64,000 nt of DNA, taken from CANIGN01 sp041391385. Lineage in GTDB: Bacteria > Bdellovibrionota > UBA2428. A program made the translations under genes and the position numbers. The notes beneath the pieces were generated by a model, which worked only from the letters and a program-made list of their open reading frames with translations, was not told where the DNA came from and searched no databases. Shown here piece by piece: positions 17,676-26,995 of the stretch; positions within the stretch are counted from its first letter, which is position 1, and each line of letters begins with the position of its first letter. Where the stretch lies: positions 600,263 to 664,262 of the forward strand of contig JAWKOD010000003.1 of NCBI GenBank assembly GCA_041391385.1. Direction: 5' to 3'.

Positions 17676-18911
17676 ATGATGAAAGATTTAAGCTGTTCTT
17701 TCTGCGGTAAAAGCCAAAGGGAAGTAAAAAAATTAATTGCAGGGCCGTCGGTCTATATTTGCGACGAATGTGTCTCGCTTTGCCGAGACATCATTAACGA
17801 AGAACAAGTTCGCGAAGTCAGACAAGGCATTGCAAAAGTTCCTAAGCCCGCCGAAATCAAAGCTATCCTTGACGACTACGTTATCAAGCAAGAGAGAGCT
17901 AAAAAAATTCTCTCTGTTGCCGTACATAACCACTACAAAAGAATTCACTACCCCAAAGCACTTCGCGGGGAAGATGTTGAGATTTCAAAATCAAACATTC
18001 TCCTCATCGGACCAACTGGAACGGGTAAAACACTTCTAGCGCAAACTCTTGCTAAGACTTTAAAAGTTCCCTTCACCATTGCGGACGCAACTTCACTCAC
18101 TGAAGCTGGCTACGTTGGTGAAGACGTTGAAAACATTATCCTCAATCTTTTACAAGCAGCTGATTGGGACGTTGAACGCGCTCAACGCGGAATCGTTTAC
18201 ATCGACGAAGTCGACAAAGTTGCTCGCAAATCAGATAGCCCCTCCATTACACGCGACGTAAGTGGTGAAGGTGTTCAACAAGCACTTCTAAAAATCATTG
18301 AGGGCACACGTGCCAATGTTCCTCCTAAAGGCGGAAGAAAACATCCTCAGCAAGAGTATATTCAAGTCGACACTTCGAACATTCTCTTTATTTGCGGTGG
18401 CGCATTTGTAGGCCTCGATAAACACGTTGAAGCTCGAATGAACAGCAAGAGCTTAGGTATTGGTGCTGCTAAAAAAGCAGCCAAAGACATGAGCAATCCC
18501 GCTGAACATGTTCAAATGGAAGACTTAACTAAATTTGGACTCATTCCTGAGTTCCTGGGTCGTCTTCCTGTTGTAGCAACGCTCGACAACTTAGATGCCG
18601 AAAGTCTTGTAAGTATTCTTACAAAACCCAAAAACGCTCTTCTGAAGCAGTATCAAAAGCTTTTTGAACTCGAAGGTGTGAAACTTGAATTCGACGACGA
18701 AGCTCTTGGCATGATTGCCGAAGACGCCATTAAGCGCAAAACAGGCGCACGTGGACTTCGCTCCATTATGGAGAACATGCTTCTTGATACGATGTATGAA
18801 CTTCCTTCGCTTAAAAACTGCAAAGTTTGTAGAATTACAGGAAGCACTCTCAAAAACAAAGAGAAGCCAATTCTTGAATTCGACCCTGATGGCGAAAAAG
18901 AAATCGCCTAA
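17676..18911 (+). CDS. clpX: Clp protease ATP-binding subunit ClpX
   Basis: Hexameric unfoldase that feeds substrates to ClpP. The 411 residues start with a zinc-binding domain (C-S-F-C and C-D-E-C pairs near residues 6-9 and 29-32). The AAA+ module follows: Walker A G-P-T-G-T-G-K-T near 112, pore loop G-Y-V-G-E-D, Walker B V-Y-I-D-E-V-D near 173. Sensor and arginine-finger regions follow (I-P-E-F-L-G-R-L-P). Two ATG codons stand in tandem at 17676 and 17679; the second has the better spacing from GGGGAG. lon lies about 1.2 kb downstream. Confidence 0.96.
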   Translation: MMKDLSCSFCGKSQREVKKLIAGPSVYICDECVSLCRDIINEEQVREVRQGIAKVPKPAEIKAILDDYVIKQERAKKILSVAVHNHYKRIHYPKALRGEDVEISKSNILLIGPTGTGKTLLAQTLAKTLKVPFTIADATSLTEAGYVGEDVENIILNLLQAADWDVERAQRGIVYIDEVDKVARKSDSPSITRDVSGEGVQQALLKIIEGTRANVPPKGGRKHPQQEYIQVDTSNILFICGGAFVGLDKHVEARMNSKSLGIGAAKKAAKDMSNPAEHVQMEDLTKFGLIPEFLGRLPVVATLDNLDAESLVSILTKPKNALLKQYQKLFELEGVKLEFDDEALGMIAEDAIKRKTGARGLRSIMENMLLDTMYELPSLKNCKVCRITGSTLKNKEKPILEFDPDGEKEIA

Positions 18912-19151
18912 TAAAAGCCCTCACTCCTCTGGATCATCATAACGAACCCGACCCCTCTCACGCCTGTATGGATTTCTCTCGGGACCTCTGTTGCTGCTTA
19001 GCAACTTAAAAAGCATCTTTATTAAGAAAGTAGCCCACGTATGCCTAAAAAATAAGCAGCTCTTTACTCAATTAAGACTTTATTTGTTATAAAAATCAGC
19101 CACTTAGAAGAGCGCGTTCTTGGTTCCGTTCTTGCTTCTAATAAAAGACTC

Positions 19152-19997
19152 ATGAAAAGCTGCCTTCTTATTTTTCTTCTTAGTTATATCTCGCTGATAG
19201 CAACGGCAGAAACTCCTGCTGCTTTTTTTCATTCAGCCACGCCAAAAACAAAAAAAACTGAGAGCGAAGGTCGCCCGTTAATCTGCGAAAACTTATTTCA
19301 AAAAAATGCAGAACTCCGTATCAAAACTGAAAGTATTTTTAGAGATATCTCAAAAGAAATCCCACTCGACGAGCTGCTCGCTGCTCTTGCAAAAACAGAT
19401 AGTTTTAAAAAATACTTACGAAGCTTGGCTGAGAGCCAAAGAGAAAACAATATAAATATTTTAATGGCATTTAGCGAAGTGGCACTGACAAAAAACTCCG
19501 ACACTACCCTCGCTAAAATACCCCTTATTAAAAAAATATTTGAAGAACAGATAGAATTAAAGGCGTTCGCACCGGAATGTACCGAAGCCGCCATAGCCGA
19601 TGTAAACAACACGGCGCAAAGCGAAGCGAGCCTCTTATTGGATAGGATACGCGATCCAGAAAAAAAACCAGAAGAAAGCATGGCGGATCTCAACAACTGG
19701 TTTCTAGAAACAAAAAATCGAATATCTGAGGCCTACACCACGAAAGATTATCGTGAGATAGAATTACTCAAAGCACAACTTGCAATGCTAGGTAGCGATG
19801 TTACTGAAAGTAGCTCTTCCGTAGCCCCCCTCTACATAGCAGAATTGAAACAAAAGCTAGTATTACTCAACGAATTTCAGCTTCTGAATTCCAACACACC
19901 CCTCGTTGATAAATTTGTTCTATTTTCGAGCACGGAACGTGCCAAGATGCCGAAGGAAGAAACTACTTTCGGCCAGGGGAAACTCATAACGCTCTAA
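19152..19997 (+). CDS. Exported protein of unknown function
   Basis: A 281-residue protein with a clear signal peptide (residues 1-19, ending I-A-T-A-E). The mature part is highly charged and predicted helical, with two Cys (near residues 45 and 141) that could form a disulphide in the periplasm. No family was recognised. It sits between clpX and lon on the same strand, with gaps of about 240 and 130 bases, so it need not share their transcript. The 18912-19151 gap shows no other gene. Confidence 0.6.
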   Translation: MKSCLLIFLLSYISLIATAETPAAFFHSATPKTKKTESEGRPLICENLFQKNAELRIKTESIFRDISKEIPLDELLAALAKTDSFKKYLRSLAESQRENNINILMAFSEVALTKNSDTTLAKIPLIKKIFEEQIELKAFAPECTEAAIADVNNTAQSEASLLLDRIRDPEKKPEESMADLNNWFLETKNRISEAYTTKDYREIELLKAQLAMLGSDVTESSSSVAPLYIAELKQKLVLLNEFQLLNSNTPLVDKFVLFSSTERAKMPKEETTFGQGKLITL

Positions 19998-20131
19998 GAA
20001 ATTTGGAACTGCCCGGCCAAAGGTCTGCGTTATAACCTCTGCAGTAGAGCTTCGTTCATAAAAAACCTAAATTGAGGCCTGCCGCGTTGAATTTGTTTGT
20101 CGCTTTTGCAAAAGCCTGTAAAAATGAAATT

Positions 20132-22585
20132 ATGGCTGGACGCAAAACAGGAAAAGGAACTTCCAAAAAAAGCGCTCAAAAAGGTGCAAAAACTTCGGAG
20201 AAAGAAGCTCCTATATTTCCGCTTCTTCCTTTAAGGGACATTGTGGTCTTTCCACACATGATCATCCCCTTCTTTGTGGGTCGCGAAAAATCTGTCCAAG
20301 CCCTTGAAGCCGCTGTAGATCAACAAGTTGAGATTCTTCTCTGCACCCAAAAAAACAGCGACACTAACGACCCTGGCCAAGGAGATATCTTCACAACCGG
20401 AACTCTCGCCACCATTTTGCAAATGATAAAACTTCCCGACGGAACCCTTAAAGTTCTCGTCGAAGGAAAACGGCGCGCTGTTGTTCAAGACTACTTAGAT
20501 CTTGGCAAGTTTGTAGCTGCTGAAGTTAAGTTTGAACAAGAAAACCTGGGCGATCACCTTGAAGTCGAAGCTCTTATGCGCTCACTTCGAAATAGCTTCG
20601 AAAACTACGTAAAGCTCAATAAAAGAATTTCACCTGAAATTCTTATAACTGTTCAAAAAATTGAAGAGCCCTCTCGCTTGGCAGATACCATCGTGGCTCA
20701 CCTCAACCTTAAGGTAGATGAACGTCAAAAGCTTTTAGAAATGTTCGAGGTTCAGCCTCGACTAGAAACACTCCTACAAGCCCTCCAAGGTGAAATCGAT
20801 ATTTTAGAAGTTGAGAGAAGAATTCGATCTCGTGTTCGCAAGGCCATGGAACGCGGACAAAAAGAGTATTACCTCAACGAACAAATGAACGCGATTCAAA
20901 AAGAACTTGGCGAAAAAGACGAGTTCAAAGTTGAAATTCAAACACTCGAGAAAAAAATTAAAACTATGAAGCTTAGCGATGAAGCCCGTGAAAAGGCCGA
21001 CGCTGAGCTAAGAAAACTCAAAATGATGTCTCCCATGAGTGCTGAATCCACTGTGATTCGCCTCTATCTTGATTGGGTCTTAGGCCTCCCCTGGGAAGAA
21101 AGAACCAAAGACAACCTCGACCTTAAACATGCAGCTAAGGTTTTAAACGAAGACCACTATGGTCTTGAAAAAATCAAAGAGCGCATTCTTGAATACATAG
21201 CGGTGAAACACCTTAACCCTGAGAGCAAAGGCTCTATTCTTTGTTTTGTAGGCCCTCCAGGTGTAGGTAAAACCTCTCTTGCTTCATCCATTGCTAAAGC
21301 AATGGAAAAAAACTTTGTTCGTATTTCCTTAGGTGGAGTAAGAGACGAGGCAGAGATTCGTGGCCACAGAAGAACTTACATAGGCGCTATGCCCGGTAAA
21401 ATTATTCAAGCTCTTAAAAAAGCAAACTCCACAAACCCACTTATTCTTTTTGATGAAATCGACAAAATGGGTAACGACTTCAGAGGCGACCCCGCAAGTG
21501 CCATGCTTGAGGTCCTCGATCCCGCTCAAAACAAAACCTTTGTGGATCACTACCTCGAAGTAGAATTCGACCTTTCACAAGCCTTGTTTATTTGCACTGC
21601 GAACTCTCTTTCGAGCATTCCACAACCACTTGCTGACCGTATGGAGATCATCGTTCTTTCAAGTTACACAGAGCTTGAAAAAATTGAGATTGCTCAAACA
21701 CACCTCGTTCCCAAACAACTTAAAGAGCATGGTATGGCTCACCTTAAGATAGACTTCACACGCGAAGCTATTGTGGAACTTATCCACCACTACACTCGTG
21801 AGGCCGGTGTCCGAAACCTTGAACGTGAAGTCGCAACTCTCGTAAGAAAAAGTGCAAAACGTTACATAGAAAACGACAAAAAGGATAAAAACATTTCAAT
21901 TGCTTCCAAGGAAGTTCAAGAAATGCTTGGACCTCGCCGTTATCGTTACGGACTCAAAGAACTCGAACACCAAATTGGTGTAGCAACAGGCCTCGCTTGG
22001 ACAGAAGTTGGTGGCGACATGCTGGCCATTGAAGTCAGCCTTATGCCCGGAAAAGGTAAACTCACAATCACCGGTAAACTTGGCGATGTGATGCAAGAAT
22101 CCGCTCAAGCCGCTTATAGCTACGTTCGCTCACGTGCCGAGGCCATGGGTCTGCCACGTGATTTCTACCAACAGCTCGACATTCACATTCACGTGCCCGA
22201 AGGCGCTACGCCCAAGGACGGACCAAGTGCGGGTATCACAATGGCGACTGCCCTTACCTCTGCGCTTACGCTCAAACCCGTATCTAAAGAAGTCGCCATG
22301 ACAGGTGAAATAACCCTAAGGGGACAAGTTTTAGAAATCGGCGGGCTAAAGGAAAAGTTACTCGCTGCACACAGGGCCGGCATTAAGAGAGTTATCATTC
22401 CAGCAGATAACGAAAAAGATCTCTATGATGTGCCAAAAGCGGTTCTTAAAGAGCTAGAAATCATCCCCGTGTCTCACGTGGATGAAGTTCTGCAATTGGC
22501 CCTTGTTCTTGAAGATCAAGATCCCCTTTGGAAAGAACTCAAGAAAAAGACCGACGTCACAACAACCCTACGCCCAACCCATTAA
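20132..22585 (+). CDS. lon: ATP-dependent Lon protease
   Basis: Degrades misfolded and regulatory proteins in the cytoplasm. From ATG 20132 the protein has 817 residues: a Lys-rich start, the N-terminal LAN domain (F-P-L-L-P-L-R-D-I-V-V-F-P), a coiled region, and an AAA+ module with Walker A G-P-P-G-V-G-K-T at about 373 and Walker B L-I-L-F-D-E-I-D. The C-terminal protease domain has the Ser-Lys dyad: Ser in D-G-P-S-A-G-I (about 698) and Lys in G-G-L-K-E-K (about 740). An in-frame TTG at 20072 would add 20 residues unlike Lon and is not preferred. tRNA-Val follows. Confidence 0.95.
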   Translation: MAGRKTGKGTSKKSAQKGAKTSEKEAPIFPLLPLRDIVVFPHMIIPFFVGREKSVQALEAAVDQQVEILLCTQKNSDTNDPGQGDIFTTGTLATILQMIKLPDGTLKVLVEGKRRAVVQDYLDLGKFVAAEVKFEQENLGDHLEVEALMRSLRNSFENYVKLNKRISPEILITVQKIEEPSRLADTIVAHLNLKVDERQKLLEMFEVQPRLETLLQALQGEIDILEVERRIRSRVRKAMERGQKEYYLNEQMNAIQKELGEKDEFKVEIQTLEKKIKTMKLSDEAREKADAELRKLKMMSPMSAESTVIRLYLDWVLGLPWEERTKDNLDLKHAAKVLNEDHYGLEKIKERILEYIAVKHLNPESKGSILCFVGPPGVGKTSLASSIAKAMEKNFVRISLGGVRDEAEIRGHRRTYIGAMPGKIIQALKKANSTNPLILFDEIDKMGNDFRGDPASAMLEVLDPAQNKTFVDHYLEVEFDLSQALFICTANSLSSIPQPLADRMEIIVLSSYTELEKIEIAQTHLVPKQLKEHGMAHLKIDFTREAIVELIHHYTREAGVRNLEREVATLVRKSAKRYIENDKKDKNISIASKEVQEMLGPRRYRYGLKELEHQIGVATGLAWTEVGGDMLAIEVSLMPGKGKLTITGKLGDVMQESAQAAYSYVRSRAEAMGLPRDFYQQLDIHIHVPEGATPKDGPSAGITMATALTSALTLKPVSKEVAMTGEITLRGQVLEIGGLKEKLLAAHRAGIKRVIIPADNEKDLYDVPKAVLKELEIIPVSHVDEVLQLALVLEDQDPLWKELKKKTDVTTTLRPTH

Positions 22586-22673
22586 TGGGGCACAAAGTTT
22601 AGGCTCAAGTCCCGTTTAAAGGGCTTGCCAAGGGCGTGTTTTTGTTGAATAGTCTTCTCCGTAATCAAGCTGT

Positions 22674-22750
22674 AGTCGTTTAGCTCAGTTGGTTAGAGCA
22701 TCTCCCTTACAAGGAGAGGGTCTGGGGTTCGAATCCCTAAACGACTACCA
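22674..22750 (+). tRNA. tRNA-Val (anticodon UAC)
   Basis: A full cloverleaf folds by eye: acceptor AGTCGTT / AACGACT, D-stem GCTC / GAGC, anticodon stem TCTCC / GGAGA around loop CTTACAA (anticodon TAC, Val), and a T-arm with TTCGAAT. The discriminator is A and CCA is encoded. It lies 88 bases after lon and is followed by a convergent gene. Confidence 0.95.
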
Positions 22751-22776
22751 TTTTTCTTATTTATAAAATTACTCAA

Positions 22777-23747
22777 TTAAGTTTTATCAGAGGCTATGAC
22801 TTTATTTCGACCTGCGTCTTTAGCTTCGTAGAGAGCAGCGTCTGCATGACTAAAGAGCACATTTTTATCAAGAGAAGCAACCCCCGCTGGCATGTAAGCA
22901 ACACCAACAGAAATCGTCACCTTGAGAATTTGCTCTTCAAAAGAGCTTCAGTTGTTTCAATAAGGTGTCTTACGCGTTCGCCTAGAACTTTCAAAGAATC
23001 GATACCCTCGTTGCGAGTAAGAAGAGCAAACTCCTCTCCTCCGATACGAGCAAATACGTCTTCTGCACGAATAAGACCCAATACAGCTTCAGAAACTTTT
23101 TTTAACACAGCATCGCCAGCGGCATGGCCGTAAGTATCGTTTACCTTTTTAAAATGATCGAGGTCAAAAAGTATAAGTCCAAGACCACGGTTACTTCTTT
23201 TACAGTGAGCCACTTCTCTATCGAGTGCTTCATCAAAACTTTTCTTGTTATAGGCTCCTGTCAGACCATCACGTGTAGCACGTTGATAAAAGTCCTGCTG
23301 AATGCTTGCTTCAGCATGAGGCATAAAACCAAATCGAACGATTGTTAAGTCCCCCAACTGCACACGATCGCCCTCTTTAAGTTCGTGAGAAGCAATAATC
23401 CTAGCCCCGTTTACACGAACTCCATTCGTAGATTTTAAATCTTCTACATAAAAGCCTTTACCTTTAACTTCAAAAAGAGCGTGCTGCCTGGAACAACTAG
23501 GATCTGTAATTGTGACTTCACAACTGCGAGACCTACCAACAATAACTTTCTCTCGAAGAGCAACTACGCGTCCCTTTTCAGGACCAGAAACGAAGTTGAT
23601 CACGGGAACTAATTCAAATTTTTTGGTATCTGGTAATTCATTTGCAAACTCACCAACTGTCGTTAGCTCACCTACAGAACGAGTAATCGTGCCTGTATGA
23701 TTTGTATTATTGGGATCGCCGAGAGGTTTTTTGGGTAAGGCTGACAT
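22777..23747 (-). pseudogene. FHA-GGDEF diguanylate cyclase, frameshifted near the C-terminus
   Basis: A cytoplasmic c-di-GMP synthase with a phosphopeptide-binding input. Residues about 45-140 form an FHA domain (G-R-S-R-S-C-E-V, S-R-Q-H-A, S-T-N-G-V). The GGDEF domain follows with R-D-G-L-T-G-A-Y-N-K, F-D-L-D-H-F-K and the active-site loop G-G-E-E-F. The continuous frame stops at 22917. Reading one frame over from there restores the domain end (S-V-G-V-A-Y-M, then A-D-A-A-L-Y-E-A-K-D-A-G-R-N) to a TAA at 22777. The lost base is in a run of four T on the coding strand near 22940. The architecture is that of Bdellovibrio DgcB-like proteins; the full length would be about 323 residues. Confidence 0.85.
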
Positions 23748-23798
23748 CCTATATACTCATTTGCTCCTCTAGATCTATCGGCTGAGAGCAAAGGAGAA

Positions 23799-24641
23799 TT
23801 AAGTCTTTACAATATCTTCATACAACTCGGGGCGACGATCACGAAAGAAGCCGAAGGCTGCTTGATATTTTGACTGTTTATCAAGATCTACTTCAGCAAC
23901 CAACACACCTTCTTCTTTATCTTTATATTCTGCTAAGAAATCGCCCTTATAATCAGCGACAAAAGAATGACCATAAAAACTTTGACCCTCTTCAAGGCCT
24001 ATTCTGTTGGCCGCTATCACAGTCGTACAGTTTGAGACAGCATGTCCAATCATTGCCCTTCTCCACGGATGGCGAGTATCAAGGCTCGGGTCATGAGGTT
24101 CACTCCCAATTGCAGTGGGATAAAACAAAAGCTGCGCTCCCTTAAGAACCAAAGAGCGTGCTGTTTCTGGAAACCATTGATCCCAACAAATTCCCACGCC
24201 AACTTTTGCAAAGCGCGTATTCCAAACCTGAAAACCTGTATTGCCTGGCCTAAAATAAAACTTTTCTTCGTAGCCTGGACCATCAGGTATATGACTTTTT
24301 CTATAGAGCCCTAAATTTTTTCCATCTGCATCCATCATGACAAGACTATTGTAGTAATGAGGCCCATCTTTTTCGAAAAAAGACACGGGGATGGCCACTC
24401 CCAAATCAGCCGCCAATGAAGAGAAATGCCTTAAAATACTACTTTCACTCACGGTTTTAGCTCTTGAAAAAAACTTCTCGTCTTCTTGTCTGCAAAAATA
24501 GTAGCCTTGAAAAAGTTCTGGTGGGAGTACAATATTTGCACCTTGTTCAGCAGCCTCTTTTACGTAGGCACTTATTTTTAAAACATTTTCTTCTTCGTTA
24601 TCAGAAATAGAACATTGAATGGCTGCAACTTTTACTTTCAT
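23799..24641 (-). CDS. aguB: N-carbamoylputrescine amidase
   Basis: Hydrolyses N-carbamoylputrescine to putrescine, CO2 and ammonia. The 280-residue nitrilase-fold protein has the catalytic triad Glu42 (L-P-P-E-L-F), Lys115 (L-Y-R-K-S-H-I-P) and Cys152 (G-I-C-W-D-Q-W). The Y-R-K-S-H-I-P-D-G-P-G-Y block is characteristic of AguB. The ATG at 24641 overlaps the aguA stop in ATGA and is preceded by GGAG, so the longer start at 24665 is not used. With AguA it completes putrescine formation from agmatine. Confidence 0.92.
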   Translation of the reverse strand: MKVKVAAIQCSISDNEEENVLKISAYVKEAAEQGANIVLPPELFQGYYFCRQEDEKFFSRAKTVSESSILRHFSSLAADLGVAIPVSFFEKDGPHYYNSLVMMDADGKNLGLYRKSHIPDGPGYEEKFYFRPGNTGFQVWNTRFAKVGVGICWDQWFPETARSLVLKGAQLLFYPTAIGSEPHDPSLDTRHPWRRAMIGHAVSNCTTVIAANRIGLEEGQSFYGHSFVADYKGDFLAEYKDKEEGVLVAEVDLDKQSKYQAAFGFFRDRRPELYEDIVKT

Positions 24642-25621
24642 ATGGGCTCCTGTTGAGTGATGCAATGAAAGGATCCACCTCCGGTAAGTATATTGTTTGA
24701 AGGCAGTCCTATAACTTTTCGACTCGAAAAGATTTTTCCAATTTTCTCTACAGCTTGCTCGTCAGATGAAGTTCCATATAGGGGAACAACGACACAATTA
24801 TTAGAAATATAAAAATTCATATAACTTGCAGGCATAAAACTCTCAGGTCCCTGAACTTCGCCAGGGCTATCTACAGTCAACAAATCCAAGGAATGTTTAT
24901 CGGCCCAGACTTTAGCTTCCTCATGAATCTGTAAGAGCTTTTCTCTGTGTGGATCTGCACTTCCACAAGGAAGCATGCAAAGGAGGGTTTTTTCATTCAC
25001 AAAACGGAGGATGTTATCGACATGACCATCCGTATGGTCATTTAACAAACCTTCACTAATCCAACAAATATCCCTTGCTCCAAGGGATTTGAATTTTTCC
25101 TCGTAATCGCCTTGGTTCATTTCCTTATTTCGATTGGCATTTAAAAGACATTGCTTTGTAGTTACCCATAGCCCGTTGCCATTGTGATCAATAGCTCCGC
25201 CTTCAAGAATATAAGAGTGCCTTACAAGTTTAGCGTCTGCTTTTTTTGCCACTTCTGTAGCGAGCTCAGCATCTTTAGCTAAAATATATTTTCCACCCCA
25301 GCCATTAAAGCGAAAAACATGGGCTGTATGATCAGCAGCAAAAACACATGCGGTATCGCGAAGCCAAATATCTCCGTAGTCAAAAATATAAAACCTTAAG
25401 CGGAGACCACTAAGCTCAGACTCTATACGAGAACGCTCTGATTCATTCTTTATAAAAATATTTAAAGTTTCCTGCGGAGCCGCTCCAGTTGTTGCAATAG
25501 CTCGGCACAAATCTAAAAACTCTTTTCGAGCGCCTTCGTGATTTTCAGCCCACTCTTTTGGCAAGTCTGGCCAGGCCAACCAGGTGCCTCTATGTAGGGC
25601 CCATTCTGCAGGAAAACTCAT
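24638..25621 (-). CDS. aguA: Agmatine deiminase
   Basis: Converts agmatine to N-carbamoylputrescine and ammonia. The 327-residue protein follows the porphyromonas-type deiminase family: W-P-D-L-P-K-E-W near the N-terminus, D-Y-G-D-I-W-L-R-D-T, the N-D-H-T-D-G-H-V-D-N block with the catalytic His, and G-G-G-S-F-H-C-I-T-Q-Q-E-P with the nucleophilic Cys near residue 320. It overlaps aguB by four bases, so the two form an operon. No arginine decarboxylase is in view, so the source of agmatine must be encoded elsewhere. Confidence 0.93.
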   Translation of the reverse strand: MSFPAEWALHRGTWLAWPDLPKEWAENHEGARKEFLDLCRAIATTGAAPQETLNIFIKNESERSRIESELSGLRLRFYIFDYGDIWLRDTACVFAADHTAHVFRFNGWGGKYILAKDAELATEVAKKADAKLVRHSYILEGGAIDHNGNGLWVTTKQCLLNANRNKEMNQGDYEEKFKSLGARDICWISEGLLNDHTDGHVDNILRFVNEKTLLCMLPCGSADPHREKLLQIHEEAKVWADKHSLDLLTVDSPGEVQGPESFMPASYMNFYISNNCVVVPLYGTSSDEQAVEKIGKIFSSRKVIGLPSNNILTGGGSFHCITQQEPI

Positions 25622-25678
25622 GCTTTATTCATACACTAGGTGCCTAGCAGGACAAGAGCATCTTTACCAAGATACAAC

Positions 25679-26995
25679 TTAGGAATAAATCTGCATCAAT
25701 CCGTCTTTACGGAGATTCACAAGGCTCTCTACGATTTCCACGTCTAAAAGTGGGCAGTTATTCATAACCTCAAAGACTCTTTCTGCATCACAAAGCGCAG
25801 AAAAAACCAAAAAATCTTTAGATCCCCAACCCTTTTTACGTAAAAAAGCTTTTGCATCAGCTCTTATTTTTAATTGGTGAGGTGGCCATACAGCCTTGAG
25901 AGTAGCTACTTTCTGCTTCCAGCGATCATAGGCTTTCTGAAAATCGAGCGCGCCCAAGCGCATCGAGGCATTTGTTGCCAATGGATGATCATAACGATCA
26001 AACTGCGACTGAACATTAGGCCAGCTTAAAATTCTAAAAAGCGCTTTAAGTCCCGAAACAGGCCCGACCATAGCCTCTTCAATAAATCCATCTTGCATAG
26101 ATATATAGCCGACTCGGTTTTCACTTTTTACAACCAACTCACCGGAGCTTCCAGCCTCCAAGAGTTCTCGAAGCGTATCAGACAAAGTCCTTGGACCTGT
26201 TTGAATCTCGTGAATACCAGTTGCTACACCATGTCTTCTCATCAAAGACCTTAAAGAGCTCCACTCAGTGCTAGAAGAAAGTTCAAAAGAAAAATCAAAA
26301 ATCTTGAGGCGATCGCCCACCTTTAACTGCGAGGGGTCTCCAAAAAACTGAACAGGTAATTGCGGCAACAACGAACGAAACTGAAGTCCGTGTTTACTCT
26401 TTTGAAAAAGAGCCCACTCACCCTTGCCCGACAAAGGTAATTTAAAATCTGCGGAGCTCTCCAAACTTCCCACAACTAATGGGGCACCTGTAGAGGGCAA
26501 GGTTATTTCTCGCGCGCCCTTCCAGGTCGCTGGAGCGTTCGTCCAAATCAGGCGTGTAGGAAACTCTCCTTGCCCCTTCATCCAGCTCTTTAGTTGAGAC
26601 ACAATTCGGTCGTCTGATGCCGGACCCGCACCTTTAAGCTCATCCAACAATACGCCTGCAATTTTATCGTAACGTCCTTCTTCCCATGAAATAGAGCGCC
26701 ATGCAGAAACCTGACCCAAACCCAAAATTTGCATCGCATTTAAGGATTCAAAAACAGCAACAGAAGGAAGACGGGGTAATGCCTTAAGTGTTTGAATTGG
26801 AATTTGAACACCATGTTCTACAAAATAAACAACGGCTTTCGCCTGAGAAGGAAAGGCTTGTTCGCCAATTCGCCACTGGAAAAGTTCAATTTTCTTTGTG
26901 GAAACCTTGTTGATCTCCCATTGCACGCCCTTAATAAACTCTAAGGGTCCTATGACCGCAATGCGGGTAGCTTCCTCAAAGGACACGTTTTCCAT
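25679..26995 (-). CDS. DUF4388 (PATAN-like) domain protein
   Basis: A 438-residue cytoplasmic protein. Residues about 265-330 match the DUF4388/PATAN style: T-L-R-E-L-L-E-A-G-S-S-G-E-L, then a G-Y-I-S-M-Q-D-G-F-I-E-E-A strand-turn, then G-L-K-A-L-F-R-I-L. This module is common in signalling and gliding-associated proteins of Myxococcota, Bdellovibrionota and cyanobacteria. The N-terminal 250 residues are unrecognised but begin like a response-regulator or Rossmann-type fold (I-A-V-I-G-P). The ATG directly follows the nagZ stop (TAAATG), so it is co-translated with NagZ. A link to cell-wall sensing is speculation. Confidence 0.65.
   Translation of the reverse strand: MENVSFEEATRIAVIGPLEFIKGVQWEINKVSTKKIELFQWRIGEQAFPSQAKAVVYFVEHGVQIPIQTLKALPRLPSVAVFESLNAMQILGLGQVSAWRSISWEEGRYDKIAGVLLDELKGAGPASDDRIVSQLKSWMKGQGEFPTRLIWTNAPATWKGAREITLPSTGAPLVVGSLESSADFKLPLSGKGEWALFQKSKHGLQFRSLLPQLPVQFFGDPSQLKVGDRLKIFDFSFELSSSTEWSSLRSLMRRHGVATGIHEIQTGPRTLSDTLRELLEAGSSGELVVKSENRVGYISMQDGFIEEAMVGPVSGLKALFRILSWPNVQSQFDRYDHPLATNASMRLGALDFQKAYDRWKQKVATLKAVWPPHQLKIRADAKAFLRKKGWGSKDFLVFSALCDAERVFEVMNNCPLLDVEIVESLVNLRKDGLMQIYS

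Noticed and set aside
22585..22673. Terminator after lon
   Set aside because: AAGTCCC / GGGCTT pairs imperfectly, and the T-run lies too far downstream to support a call.
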